Under the pieces are notes generated by a model. It saw only the letters and a program-made list of their open reading frames with translations. It ran no database searches and had not been told where the DNA came from. A stretch of DNA of 64,000 nucleotides from JAJRVM01 sp963700515 (GTDB lineage Bacteria > Planctomycetota > Planctomycetia > Pirellulales > Pirellulaceae), in NCBI GenBank assembly GCA_963700515.1, contig CAVOXY010000030.1:1-64000 (forward strand), read 5' to 3'. Made by a program: the position numbers and the translations under genes. Shown here piece after piece: positions 1-8,152 of this stretch; positions within the stretch are counted from its first letter, which is position 1; every line of letters starts with the position of its first letter.

Positions 1-200
1 CGTTGGGGCAATACCTGCAGCCCGATCCGCATCGCTATCTACCCGTGGTGCGATATCTGCCTCCCGAGGAGTTTGACGAGTTAGGCGAATTGGCGCGAGC
101 CATGGGATTCCAGCAGGTGGCCAGTGGGCCGTTTGTACGGAGCAGCTACCATGCTCGCGAATTGGCCAGCGAGGCAACGGGTGAGAGTGTTCGTCCATAA
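1..200 (+). CDS. lipA: Lipoyl synthase, C-terminal fragment
   Basis: Only the last 66 or so codons are in the window; the gene enters from the left edge. The translated tail contains LGQYLQP, VVRYLPPEEFDELGE and VASGPFVRSSYHA, which is the conserved end of LipA. LipA is the radical-SAM enzyme that inserts two sulfurs into protein-bound octanoate to make the lipoyl cofactor. The CX3CX2C cluster motif and the auxiliary cluster lie upstream, outside the window. RSSYHA contains the serine near the C-terminus that ligates the auxiliary cluster in known LipA structures. A lipoyl-like domain protein follows about 80 bp downstream on the same strand, which suits a lipoate context. Confidence 0.9.
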   Translation, partial: LGQYLQPDPHRYLPVVRYLPPEEFDELGELARAMGFQQVASGPFVRSSYHARELASEATGESVRP

Positions 201-279
201 CATGCGTGCGTGATCGCGGCTGCGGCCTTCGGCCGTGTGAGGAATGGCAATTTGAGTGACACGCTGGGGAGGATGTCAC

Positions 280-552
280 GTGGACGATGATCCAGCACTG
301 GCGGCCATCACCATGCCGGACCTGGGAATGCCGACCTTCACTCTGACGATCAGTGTCTGGCTGGTCCCCCTGGGAACGAAGCTGGTCCCGGGCGATCGCG
401 TGGTGGAAATTTTCACCGGAGATGCGGTTGTCGATCTCCCAGCGCCGGCAGGGGGAGTGCTGGTCAAGAAGGAACTGTTCGAGGACGACGCGGTTCAGCC
501 GGGTCAGATTCTGGGGTGGATTCAGCGCGACCGGAACGAGACGCGGGAGTAG
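280..552 (+). CDS. Lipoyl/biotinyl-like domain protein lacking the modified lysine
   Basis: A small single-domain protein of about 90 residues with the lipoyl/biotinyl fold pattern: MPDLGMP at the N-terminus, VPGDRVVEI, the hairpin region, LPAPAGGVL, and QPGQILGWI at the end. In true lipoyl domains the hairpin reads E-T-D-K-A with the lysine modified. Here it reads F-T-G-D-A, so an aspartate sits at the lysine position and the domain should not be lipoylated. I chose the GTG at 280 because GGGGAGG lies 7 bases upstream; an in-frame GTG at 256 would add 8 residues. It sits directly after lipA. The role is unknown: it may be a structural or decoy domain, or a subunit of a larger acyltransferase complex. 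Confidence 0.65.
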   Translation: MDDDPALAAITMPDLGMPTFTLTISVWLVPLGTKLVPGDRVVEIFTGDAVVDLPAPAGGVLVKKELFEDDAVQPGQILGWIQRDRNETRE

Positions 553-846
553 CCGTAACACACCGAGATCTTTTTGTCATCGTTTCTTCTGTCCTACAGT
601 CTTCTCATCATCCGAGATCGCTGCGGACCATTCGTTGAAGGAGCCATCACGACATCACAAGAGGAATCACGGCAACTCAGGTTTTTGTCGCGTCAGACGG
701 ACCCCGGTGGGGGGCCGGGGGCGCTGGGTGTCGCCGCCATCCGCAAGTGGACATTGGCGATTGGCAGTGGTACACTGACGGCGCCCGTGGGGCACTTTCC
801 TGTTCTTCTGGCACCATCGTGTGTGTGAAAACCGGCGTGATCGATC
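553..846 (+). other. Intergenic stretch, no supported gene
   Basis: Open frames exist here (for example 574-828) but they have low-complexity, arginine-rich translations, no ribosome binding site and no recognisable domain. I see no terminator with a T-run. Probably the 5' region of the zinc-ribbon/lemA/htpX group. Confidence 0.5.
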
Positions 847-1272
847 ATGTTATGCCCTGTCTGTCGGCAACCGATGCTGATCGTGGAATTCGAACAGATT
901 GAATTGGACTCCTGTCCCGATTGTCGTGGCGTGTGGTTTGATGCTCAGGAGTTGCACCAGTTATTCGAACTGGTGGGCGCGCCCCAGTCTATCTACGACC
1001 TCGAGAACCAATTGGAGCGGCTGCCGCGCGCCGCCGCGCGTCGGTCGTGTCCGCGGTGTCGCGGACGAATCGATCCCGTCCGAGCACCGACTGGCGATCG
1101 TGAATTGATACTGGACCAGTGTTCTCGGGGACATGGTTTGTGGTTTGACCAGGGCGAGCTTGAGACACTCTTCGCGTCCTTGCTTGAGGAAGAAAGCAAT
1201 GCTCTGTCGGAGGTCCGCAGATATCTGGGGCAGTTTGCCGCGAAACCAGCGAGTGATGGCACGCCATCATGA
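847..1272 (+). CDS. Double TFIIB-type zinc-ribbon protein
   Basis: 141 residues with two copies of the zf-TFIIB module. Copy one has CPVC at residues 3-6 and CPDCRGVWFDAQEL near residues 23-36. Copy two has CPRC near residue 70 and a CSRGHGLWFDQGEL stretch near residues 94-107, where a histidine replaces the last cysteine. The pattern CxxC...C-x2-C/H-G-x-W-F-D-x-x-E-L is characteristic of this small family, which is presumed to bind zinc; its biochemical role is unknown. It is followed on the same strand by LemA and an M48 protease that itself ends in a zinc ribbon, so the three may form a membrane quality-control group. That last point is inference. Confidence 0.75.
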   Translation: MLCPVCRQPMLIVEFEQIELDSCPDCRGVWFDAQELHQLFELVGAPQSIYDLENQLERLPRAAARRSCPRCRGRIDPVRAPTGDRELILDQCSRGHGLWFDQGELETLFASLLEEESNALSEVRRYLGQFAAKPASDGTPS

Positions 1273-1443
1273 TGCGGACGGCTCCCCGCAATGAGTCGGT
1301 TCGTCTCGGTCTGGTGCGTTGTGTGGCGTTGCCCAAGCCGATGGATCGTGTTGTTGCTGCCCGCTGGCGTGCGGAGTACGGCGTTTCGGTCTGGGCAGTC
1401 GAATGAACTCATCATCTCCAGCTACTGAAGAGGAGAGACAGCG

Positions 1444-1995
1444 ATGTGGTGGATAATCGGCATTATCGTGGTGCTCGTGGCGATCGGCGGCTACTTCGTC
1501 GGGATTTATAACGGGCTGGTCCGCAAGCGTAACGAGAAGGACAATGCCTGGGCACAGATCGACGTGCAGCTGAAACGGCGACATGACTTGATTCCCAATC
1601 TGGTGGAAACCGTCAAAGGATACGCCAAGCACGAGCGGGAGACCTTGGATGCGGTGATCCAGGCGCGGAACCAGGCCGTTTCGGCACAGGGTCCGGCGGC
1701 GGCCGGGCAGGCTGAAGGCATGTTGGGTGCGGCGCTCGGCAAGCTGTTTGCCCTGGCGGAAGCCTATCCTGACCTGAAGGCGAACCAGAACTTCCTGGCT
1801 CTACAGGAAGAGCTCAGTAGCACCGAGAACCGCATTGGATTCGCTCGCCAGGCCTACAATGACGCCGCCACACGCTACAACAACGCGCGGGAAGTCTTCC
1901 CGGCAAATATGATCAGCGGCGGATTCGCCAAAGCGGAGTTGTTTGAGATCGAGGTAAAGAGCGAGCGCGAAGTCCCCAACGTGAAATTTGAATGA
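1444..1995 (+). CDS. lemA: LemA family membrane protein
   Basis: 183 residues, the usual size for LemA proteins. One N-terminal transmembrane helix (about residues 3-22, IIGIIVVLVAIGGYFVGIYN) is followed by the family signature with NEKDNAWAQIDVQLKRR, DLIPNLVETVKGY and ENRIGFARQAYNDAATRYN, and by FPANMISGGF near the end. The bulk is alpha-helical and predicted to face outside the cytoplasm. LemA proteins are very common but their function is not settled; they are often next to HtpX/M48 peptidases or TPM-domain proteins, as here. The start has GAGGAGAGAC a few bases upstream of the ATG. Confidence 0.9.
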   Translation: MWWIIGIIVVLVAIGGYFVGIYNGLVRKRNEKDNAWAQIDVQLKRRHDLIPNLVETVKGYAKHERETLDAVIQARNQAVSAQGPAAAGQAEGMLGAALGKLFALAEAYPDLKANQNFLALQEELSSTENRIGFARQAYNDAATRYNNAREVFPANMISGGFAKAELFEIEVKSEREVPNVKFE

Positions 1996-2099
1996 GCAGA
2001 CAGCGTGCGCGAATCGTAAATCTCCGTGAATCGTCCATCGTGGGGACGCGCTCTCAGGCCACGCAGTGAATCTGTCACGCTCCATGAGGTGTGCAAGCG

Positions 2100-3305
2100 G
2101 TGTGGGATCAGATCGAAAGCAATCAACGCAAGAGTGTCTTCATTGTCACCGTGATGGGAATCATCCTGATCGGTGTGGGCATGGCACTGGGGATGCTGTT
2201 TTCCGGTCAACAGCAAGGCCTGCTGGTGGGGGGAGCGATCGCGTTGGGTATCTGGCTGATCTTGTGGCTGTTCTCACGCAGTCAGGGAGACGACGTGATG
2301 CTGCAAATGGCCGGCGCTCGGCAAATCGACAAGCAGGACCATCCGCAGTTGTTTAATGTTGTCGAGGAAATGTCGATCGCCGCTCAATTGTCCCAGATGC
2401 CGCGCGTCTTCATCGTGGATGATCCCGCCCCGAATGCGTTCGCCGTGGGGCGTGATCCCAGCAAAGCTTCCGTGGCCGTGACGATCGGCCTGTTGCGGAT
2501 GCTCAGCCGTGATGAGTTGCAGGGGGTCGTGGCGCACGAGATCGGGCACATCAAGAACCGAGATGTCGCCCTCATGACCACGGCGGGGATCATGTTGGGG
2601 GCGATCGTGATTCTGGCCGATCTGGGACTGCGCGCGATGTGGTTTGGCGGCGGTGCGCGTCGGTCACGCGATGACAGCGGTGGCGGTGGCGGAGCTCAGG
2701 CGATCCTCATGGTGGTGGCCTTGATCTTCATGATCCTGTCCCCCATTCTGGCTCAGCTGATCTATTTCGCGCTCTCCCGGCGACGCGAGTATCTGGCGGA
2801 TGCCTCGGGAGCCATGTTCACGCGCTGGCCGGAAGGACTGGCGTCTGCGCTGGAAAAGATCGGTGGCGTGTCGGTCCCGCAAGCGGATCAGAATCGGGTG
2901 ACCGCGCCGATGTACATCATTCGCCCCTTACGACAAGGGGAACAGCGGAGTTTCACTTCGGCATTTGCCACGCATCCGCCGCTGGAGAAACGCATTGCCG
3001 TGTTGCGCTGGATGGGGACCAGCGCGGACTTCAGTGCCTACGATCAAGCCTACACAAAGCTGATCGGGCAACACGTGATCGGGGCCCGGACTTTGTCGGG
3101 AGCCGGGCAGGTGGGGGCGGAGACTCCATCCCCCGTGGCGGAACACGATGTACCGCATCGACGCTTGCGCGCCGCCAGTGATGCCTTCTTATCGGGAGCG
3201 GGATTTGAGCGCCAATCCTGCAGCAGTTGCGGCGCCGTCGTGAAGATTCCCCAGGCGCGGCAGGGCCGTGTGCTGGCCTGCCCCCGCTGCGGCGCTCCGC
3301 TGTGA
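2100..3305 (+). CDS. htpX: HtpX-like M48 zinc metalloprotease with C-terminal zinc ribbon
   Basis: About 401 residues. HtpX is a membrane-bound zinc endopeptidase that degrades damaged membrane proteins. Visible elements: two N-terminal membrane helices (roughly residues 15-60), the catalytic HEIGH motif near residue 146 followed by IKNRDV, two further hydrophobic helices flanking a glycine-rich loop (residues about 160-225), and the glutamate-bearing RREYLADASGA segment that supplies the third zinc ligand. The C-terminus adds two CxxC pairs (CSSC, CPRC), a zinc ribbon that ordinary E. coli HtpX lacks. I chose GTG 2100 because GAGGTG lies 8 bases upstream and the product then begins VWDQIESN, matching the usual HtpX start; GTG 2091 overlaps that site. 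Confidence 0.88.
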   Translation: MWDQIESNQRKSVFIVTVMGIILIGVGMALGMLFSGQQQGLLVGGAIALGIWLILWLFSRSQGDDVMLQMAGARQIDKQDHPQLFNVVEEMSIAAQLSQMPRVFIVDDPAPNAFAVGRDPSKASVAVTIGLLRMLSRDELQGVVAHEIGHIKNRDVALMTTAGIMLGAIVILADLGLRAMWFGGGARRSRDDSGGGGGAQAILMVVALIFMILSPILAQLIYFALSRRREYLADASGAMFTRWPEGLASALEKIGGVSVPQADQNRVTAPMYIIRPLRQGEQRSFTSAFATHPPLEKRIAVLRWMGTSADFSAYDQAYTKLIGQHVIGARTLSGAGQVGAETPSPVAEHDVPHRRLRAASDAFLSGAGFERQSCSSCGAVVKIPQARQGRVLACPRCGAPL

Positions 3306-3368
3306 CCGGAGTGCCCGCGACGCTGCCCTCCCTCACTCCACCACTCCCTCACGCCACCACGCCCATCC

Positions 3369-5324
3369 TCACTCCTCGGCGGTCATGTTGACGCTGACCA
3401 CGCCTTCTTCGGTCACCGTCTCGGTATTCATGCCGCTACGATGGAAGATCTTGAGCATGCCGGCGTTTTCGGGGAGCACATCGGCGTGGAATTCGTGGAT
3501 TCCTTCCTGCTTGCCGATCTCGAGCAGTCGGTGGAACAAGTAGCTCCCCAGCCCTTTCCGTTGCCACTCGTCGGCGACCACGAACGCCATCTCGGCCGCC
3601 CGCTTGGCCGGATTGGTCATGTAGCGTCCGACCGCGACGATTTCCTCGTGACCGCCACTGCCTTGGACGGCGACCAGGGCCATTTCGGTATCGTAATCGA
3701 CGTTACAGAAGACCTGCACCTTGTTGTGCGGCATGGCTTTGAGCGTGCCGTGATAGCGCAGGTACTTGGTCTGTTCGCTGAACCGATAGAACATGTCCTT
3801 GATCAGGTCTTCGTCGGACGGCTTGATCGGCCGGATGACGAGTTTCTTGCCATCGTTGGTCGTGTAGGTACTTTCCAGATTCGCCGGGTAGGGATGTGCC
3901 GCGGGGAGAATCTGGTCGGCATAGACCAGGTGTCGTCGTTTGGCGGCGTGCAACAACTCGGCGCGGAAGTCGGGATGCGCAATCGCGACCAGCGCCATGG
4001 CTCGTTCTCGCATCGTCTTGCCGTGCAGGTAAGCGACTCCGTATTCCGTCACCACGTAATGCACGTCGCCACGAGTGGTGACCACTCCGGCCCCCAGTTG
4101 GATGAAGGGGACGATGCGGCTGCGAATGCCATCCTTCGTTTTGGCGGTGCTCGGCAAGGCCAGCACCGGCTTGCCGCCGCGGGCCATTGCCGCTCCCCGC
4201 ATGAAGTCGGCATGGCCACCGATACCGCTGTAGAGTCGTTCGCCAATCGAATCGGCGACGGCCTGTCCCGTCAAGTCGACTTCGATTGCCGAGTTGATCG
4301 CGACCAAGTTGTCATGCTGCGAAATCACGCGCGGATCATTCGTGTGCTCGGACGGGTGCATCTCGATCATCGGGTTGTTGTCGAGGAACTCAAAGAGGGC
4401 CTGTGTTCCGGCCGCGAAGCTCGCCACGATCTTCCCCTGATGGAACGTCTTGCGATTGCCCGTGATCACACCTTCTTTCACCAATCGAATGACGCCGTCC
4501 GAGAGCATTTCCGTGTGGATGCCCAGTTCGTTGCGGTCTGTCAGTTCAGACAGGACGGTGTCGGGCAAACGGCCGATCCCCAACTGCAGTGTGTCGCCAT
4601 CGGAAACTAACGTGGCAACGTTGGCGGCGATCTGCCGAGTCACCTGGTCGGGCTCATCGATCACCGGCCAAGTCAGCAGCGGTTCGTCATGCTGGACGAG
4701 GAAGTCGATGTCCCGCACGTGAATGAAACTATTCCCCAGTGTGCGTGGCATGTGCTTGTTGACTTGGGCGACCAGCAACTTGGCCGACAAGGCCGCGGCA
4801 CGGGTCATGTCGACCGACACGCCGAGACTGCAGAATCCGTATTGATCGGGGGGGCTCACCATGATCAGTGCCACGTCGATGGGGAGCCGGCCCGAGCGAA
4901 ACATCTCGGGGATCTGCGAGAAGAAAATGGGCGTGTAGTCCGCCCGCACCTGCCCCACGGCATCCCGCATGCTATTGCCAATGAAGAACGCGTTGGCGCG
5001 AAATCGATCGGAGTACTTGGGGTCCGTGTAGGGCGCGACGCCCATGGTCAGAACGTTCAAGACCTCGGTATCTTCGGCGCCGCCGGCGGTATCCACCAGC
5101 GCTCGAACCAGTTCCTGCGGCTCGCCGCAGGCAGAGCCGACGAAGACGCGATCACCGGGTCGAATGTTCTTCTTGATCGCATCCTTTGCGGTAACCACCT
5201 TCTGATGCCAGGTTTCGCGCCAGTCCGTTTGCATGATCGGGAAGACTCCAATAGGTACGCGGTTCTGTTGGGTAGGGGAGATGAGTTGGCCGGGTGCCTC
5301 ACCAGGCGACTCACTGAAGGTCAA
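3369..5324 (-). CDS. Acetyl-CoA hydrolase/CoA-transferase fused to a GNAT acetyltransferase
   Basis: 651 residues in two parts. Residues about 30-490 are an acetyl-CoA hydrolase/4-hydroxybutyrate CoA-transferase family module, which transfers CoA between acyl-CoA and carboxylates. It shows EVDLTGQ (the expected catalytic glutamate region) and a glycine-rich GIGGHADFMRGA. Residues about 494-651 are a GNAT domain with the acetyl-CoA binding pattern QRKGLGSYL and the C-terminal LPENAGMLKIFHRSGM. An internal ATG at 5234 begins MQTDWRETW, where family members often start, so the first 30 residues may not be translated. It follows the ADP-forming acyl-CoA synthetase gene with a gap of only 13 bases, so the two are co-transcribed. 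The GNAT part could acetylate a lysine of a CoA ligase. Confidence 0.85.
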   Translation of the reverse strand: MTFSESPGEAPGQLISPTQQNRVPIGVFPIMQTDWRETWHQKVVTAKDAIKKNIRPGDRVFVGSACGEPQELVRALVDTAGGAEDTEVLNVLTMGVAPYTDPKYSDRFRANAFFIGNSMRDAVGQVRADYTPIFFSQIPEMFRSGRLPIDVALIMVSPPDQYGFCSLGVSVDMTRAAALSAKLLVAQVNKHMPRTLGNSFIHVRDIDFLVQHDEPLLTWPVIDEPDQVTRQIAANVATLVSDGDTLQLGIGRLPDTVLSELTDRNELGIHTEMLSDGVIRLVKEGVITGNRKTFHQGKIVASFAAGTQALFEFLDNNPMIEMHPSEHTNDPRVISQHDNLVAINSAIEVDLTGQAVADSIGERLYSGIGGHADFMRGAAMARGGKPVLALPSTAKTKDGIRSRIVPFIQLGAGVVTTRGDVHYVVTEYGVAYLHGKTMRERAMALVAIAHPDFRAELLHAAKRRHLVYADQILPAAHPYPANLESTYTTNDGKKLVIRPIKPSDEDLIKDMFYRFSEQTKYLRYHGTLKAMPHNKVQVFCNVDYDTEMALVAVQGSGGHEEIVAVGRYMTNPAKRAAEMAFVVADEWQRKGLGSYLFHRLLEIGKQEGIHEFHADVLPENAGMLKIFHRSGMNTETVTEEGVVSVNMTAEE

Positions 5325-5337
5325 TGTCGGCTGCGTC

Positions 5338-7499
5338 TCATTTCTTTTCGGAGAGGATGATGCGTGCGTCCGCCACGATCGCTCCCTTGCCCCGCGGATG
5401 AACCAACAACGGATTGATATCCAGTTCGCTGATGTTCGGGTGGTCGGTCACGAACTGACTCAGTCGCAACAGGCATTCTGCCACGGCATTCAGGTCCGAC
5501 GGCGGCTCGCCACGCACGCCTTCCAACAACTTGATCGAGCGGATCTCCTGAATCATCTCCTTCGCGACGTTCTCGCGAATGGGGGCCAGGCGAAAAGCCA
5601 CGTCGCGGAATATCTCGGTGTAGATGCCCCCCAGGCCGAACATCAGCACCGGGCCAAACCGTTCGTCGCGGGTGACGCCCAGGATCACTTCCTTGCCGGG
5701 ATCGAGCATCTTCTGGATGACGACACCCCAGATCTCGATTTCGTCCCCTAACCGCCGCCGCACGTTCTGAATCATCTCATCAAAGGCCTGTCGGACCGCC
5801 GCTTCATCGGCCAGGTTCAACTTCACGCCGCCGACGTCCGTCTTGTGCAAGATCTTCGGGCCCGAAATCTTCATCACCACCGGATATCCCATGGCGGCCG
5901 CCGCCGAGATCGCTTCGTCGGCCGTCCTGGCCAGCTTGTAGGGGACCGTGGGGAAACCGTAGAGTTCGAGTGCTTCCAGCGCCTTGAGTTCGATCAAATT
6001 GGGACGCCCCTCGGCCAACTCACGCTGGAACAACTGGGAGACGCCCTCCTGGTCGACGTCAAACTGCTGGTATCCCTTGATCTGCGAGCGGACCCATTGG
6101 CCAAATCTCGCCTTGGCGGCCAGCGCCCGCATGGCGTTCTCCGGGAACGCGAACGTCGGTACTTCGTACTTCTGCTGCAGCAGTTTGACTCCCGCCGACA
6201 CGTCCACCAGTCCCATCAAGCAAGCCGCCATCGGCTTGTTGCAGAATTCCTTCGTCTCGCCAATCACTTCGGCAATCTGCGTCACGTCGGTCATTGTCTG
6301 CGGCGTGACAATCACCAGGATCTGGTCTACCTGGTCGTCCGCGGAAACGGCATCCAAAGCCGCTCGATAGCGATCGTGACGCGCGTCCCCAATCACGTCG
6401 ACCGGGTTCTTGATACTCCCCACCATCGGCATCTGAAACTGCAGAGACTTCTTCGTGTAGTCGCGGAACTTCGACAACTCCAGGCCGTGCCGAATGCAGG
6501 CATCGGTCGCCATGATCCCGGGGCCGCCGGCATTCGTGATGATCGCCGTCTTCTTGCCCGCTGGCAGCATCGGATCCGTGAAGACCTCCGCCAAGTCAAA
6601 CAACTGCGCGACGGTCTCCACGCGAATCGCGCCCGATTGAGTCATCAGGGCGTTATAGAGATTGTCGGAGCCGGCCAACGATCCAGTGTGGGAAGCCGCC
6701 GCCGCCGCACCCTCGGCCGTTCGGCCACTCTTGATGACGAGCACCGGTTTGGGGTTCGGACCGTGCGTGACTTCGTGAGCCGCATGCAGGAAACGCTGGC
6801 CACTGCCCACGTCCTCCACGTACATCATGATGGCTCGTGTCTTCGGATCCGCCGCGATGCGAACGCAGCAGATCCACTTCGTCCACATCACACTTGTTGC
6901 CGAAACTGACGAACTGCGAGAAGCCGATCCCCCGCCCCTTGGCATAATCCAACAGTGCGGCACAGAGCGCACCGCTCTGCGATATCAGTCCCAAGCAGCC
7001 GTGTGGCGGAATGTCGCTACCGAAGGTGGCGTTCATCGATACCTCTGGCGTCGGTATTGATGATCCCCAGGCAGTTTGGGCCCACGATCGACATGCCCTT
7101 GTCCGCGGCGATCTTCTTGAGCCGATTTTCTCGCTCGACTCCTTCCCCTCCGATTTCCTTGAAACCGGCCGAAATGACCAGGATGTGCCGGGTTCCCAAG
7201 TCGCCAGCCTGTGCCACCACACGTTCGACGTGCGTGGCCGGCACCACCACCACGACTAAGTCGGGCGGCTCTCCGATGGCGCTGAGATCCGGGAAGCAAG
7301 GAACTCCTTGAATTCCCTTCGCTTTGGGATTGATCGGGTAAATGACCCCCGTATAACCCCCGTAAATCAAGTTGCGCACCAACGCGTGCCCAACCGATCC
7401 TACTTTGCGCGATGCCCCGACGACCGCGATCGATCGAGGTTTGAAAAACTGCGTCAAGTCCCGTACGGGGGACGCTTCAGTGGACGGCATTTCTGGCAT
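5338..7499 (-). CDS. ADP-forming acetate/acyl-CoA ligase (two frameshifts)
   Basis: Joined translation is about 720 residues. It makes acyl-CoA, or ATP from acyl-CoA, by an NDP-forming succinyl-CoA-synthetase-like mechanism. Order: CoA-binding Rossmann domain (FFKPRSIAVVGASRKVGSVG, residues about 18-37), ligase-CoA domain with NCLGIIN and ISQSGALCAALLDY, the SHTGSLAGSD motif whose histidine is expected to be phosphorylated, then a C-terminal ATP-grasp domain (VMKISGPKILHKTDVGGV onward). The frame breaks near 7040 (after NCLGIINTD) and again near 6865 (before ADPKTRAIMMYVEDV). Each piece is intact and the homology is continuous, so these look like indel errors. The ATG at 7499 has GAGGA 6 bases upstream. 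Downstream is the hydrolase-GNAT gene. Confidence 0.85.
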
Positions 7500-8152
7500 G
7501 AGAGTCCTCTTCGGTCACCTCAATCTGGAGCGACGTGGAAAACGACAGATTTCGAGAAGCTCGCGCCCGGGCCTCGGGAGGGACTCGGTCGCAGGATTAC
7601 CCCGCCGATACGTCCCGTCACACTGCAGAGGACCGTGGGAGATACGAGCGATAACAACATATCGTGACAGGCTTGCTGTGCTCGAACTGAACACCGCGGT
7701 TGGCCACGGATGGCGACAGATCAAGGTGAGGGGATGTCAAAAACCACTGCGGTACAGGTTAGTCGCTATGGACAATTTGTTCCAGGCGGGCGAAATCGAT
7801 TGCAGAGAACAACTCTACCACATGGACAACCAACCGCGCGAAGAAAATGGCGCTCCGCGAGCGCTGACGTCCCACACGCGCGGCGAAGCCGTGGCAGCCG
7901 CGCGACAGCGTGGATGCGTTGCCCCAGCGACTACGCCTCGCGGGCGGTGCGCACTGGTCGGCCTGACCGCTAAGAGGGGAGCGGAGCAGCGGTGCGCGTC
8001 GTGACATCAGATTAGTCTGAGGGCGAGAAAATGCCCCCTGACGCTATCCGCGCCCGCGGTGGTCGGCGTGATGCTGCGTCCCGGCCGCTGTGGCGGGCAA
8101 GAAAAACGCTCGGCGAGGCCGGAAGCCCCCGCCGAGCGCGGTCAGGTTGCGT
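7500..8152. other. 650-base intergenic region
   Basis: Lies between the starts of the ligase operon and the 3' end of acs, both on the minus strand. It holds the acs terminator (8102-8137). Open frames in the rest, such as 7372-8004 and 7710-7973, have arginine/serine-rich translations without homology or ribosome binding sites, so I call no gene. Confidence 0.5.
8102..8137 (-). terminator. Rho-independent terminator of acs
   Basis: Reading the minus strand, an 8-bp perfect stem GCTCGGCG/CGCCGAGC (8130-8137 with 8108-8115) is followed after one or two bases by five T residues (8102-8106). It begins 15 bases after the acs stop codon. Confidence 0.8.

Noticed and set aside
574..828. Small hypothetical gene between the lipoyl-like and zinc-ribbon genes
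   Set aside because: No ribosome binding site, low-complexity translation, no domain.
7372..8004. 210-codon plus-strand frame between the ligase and acs
   Set aside because: It overlaps the ligase N-terminus on the other strand and the acs terminator, and has no recognisable domain.
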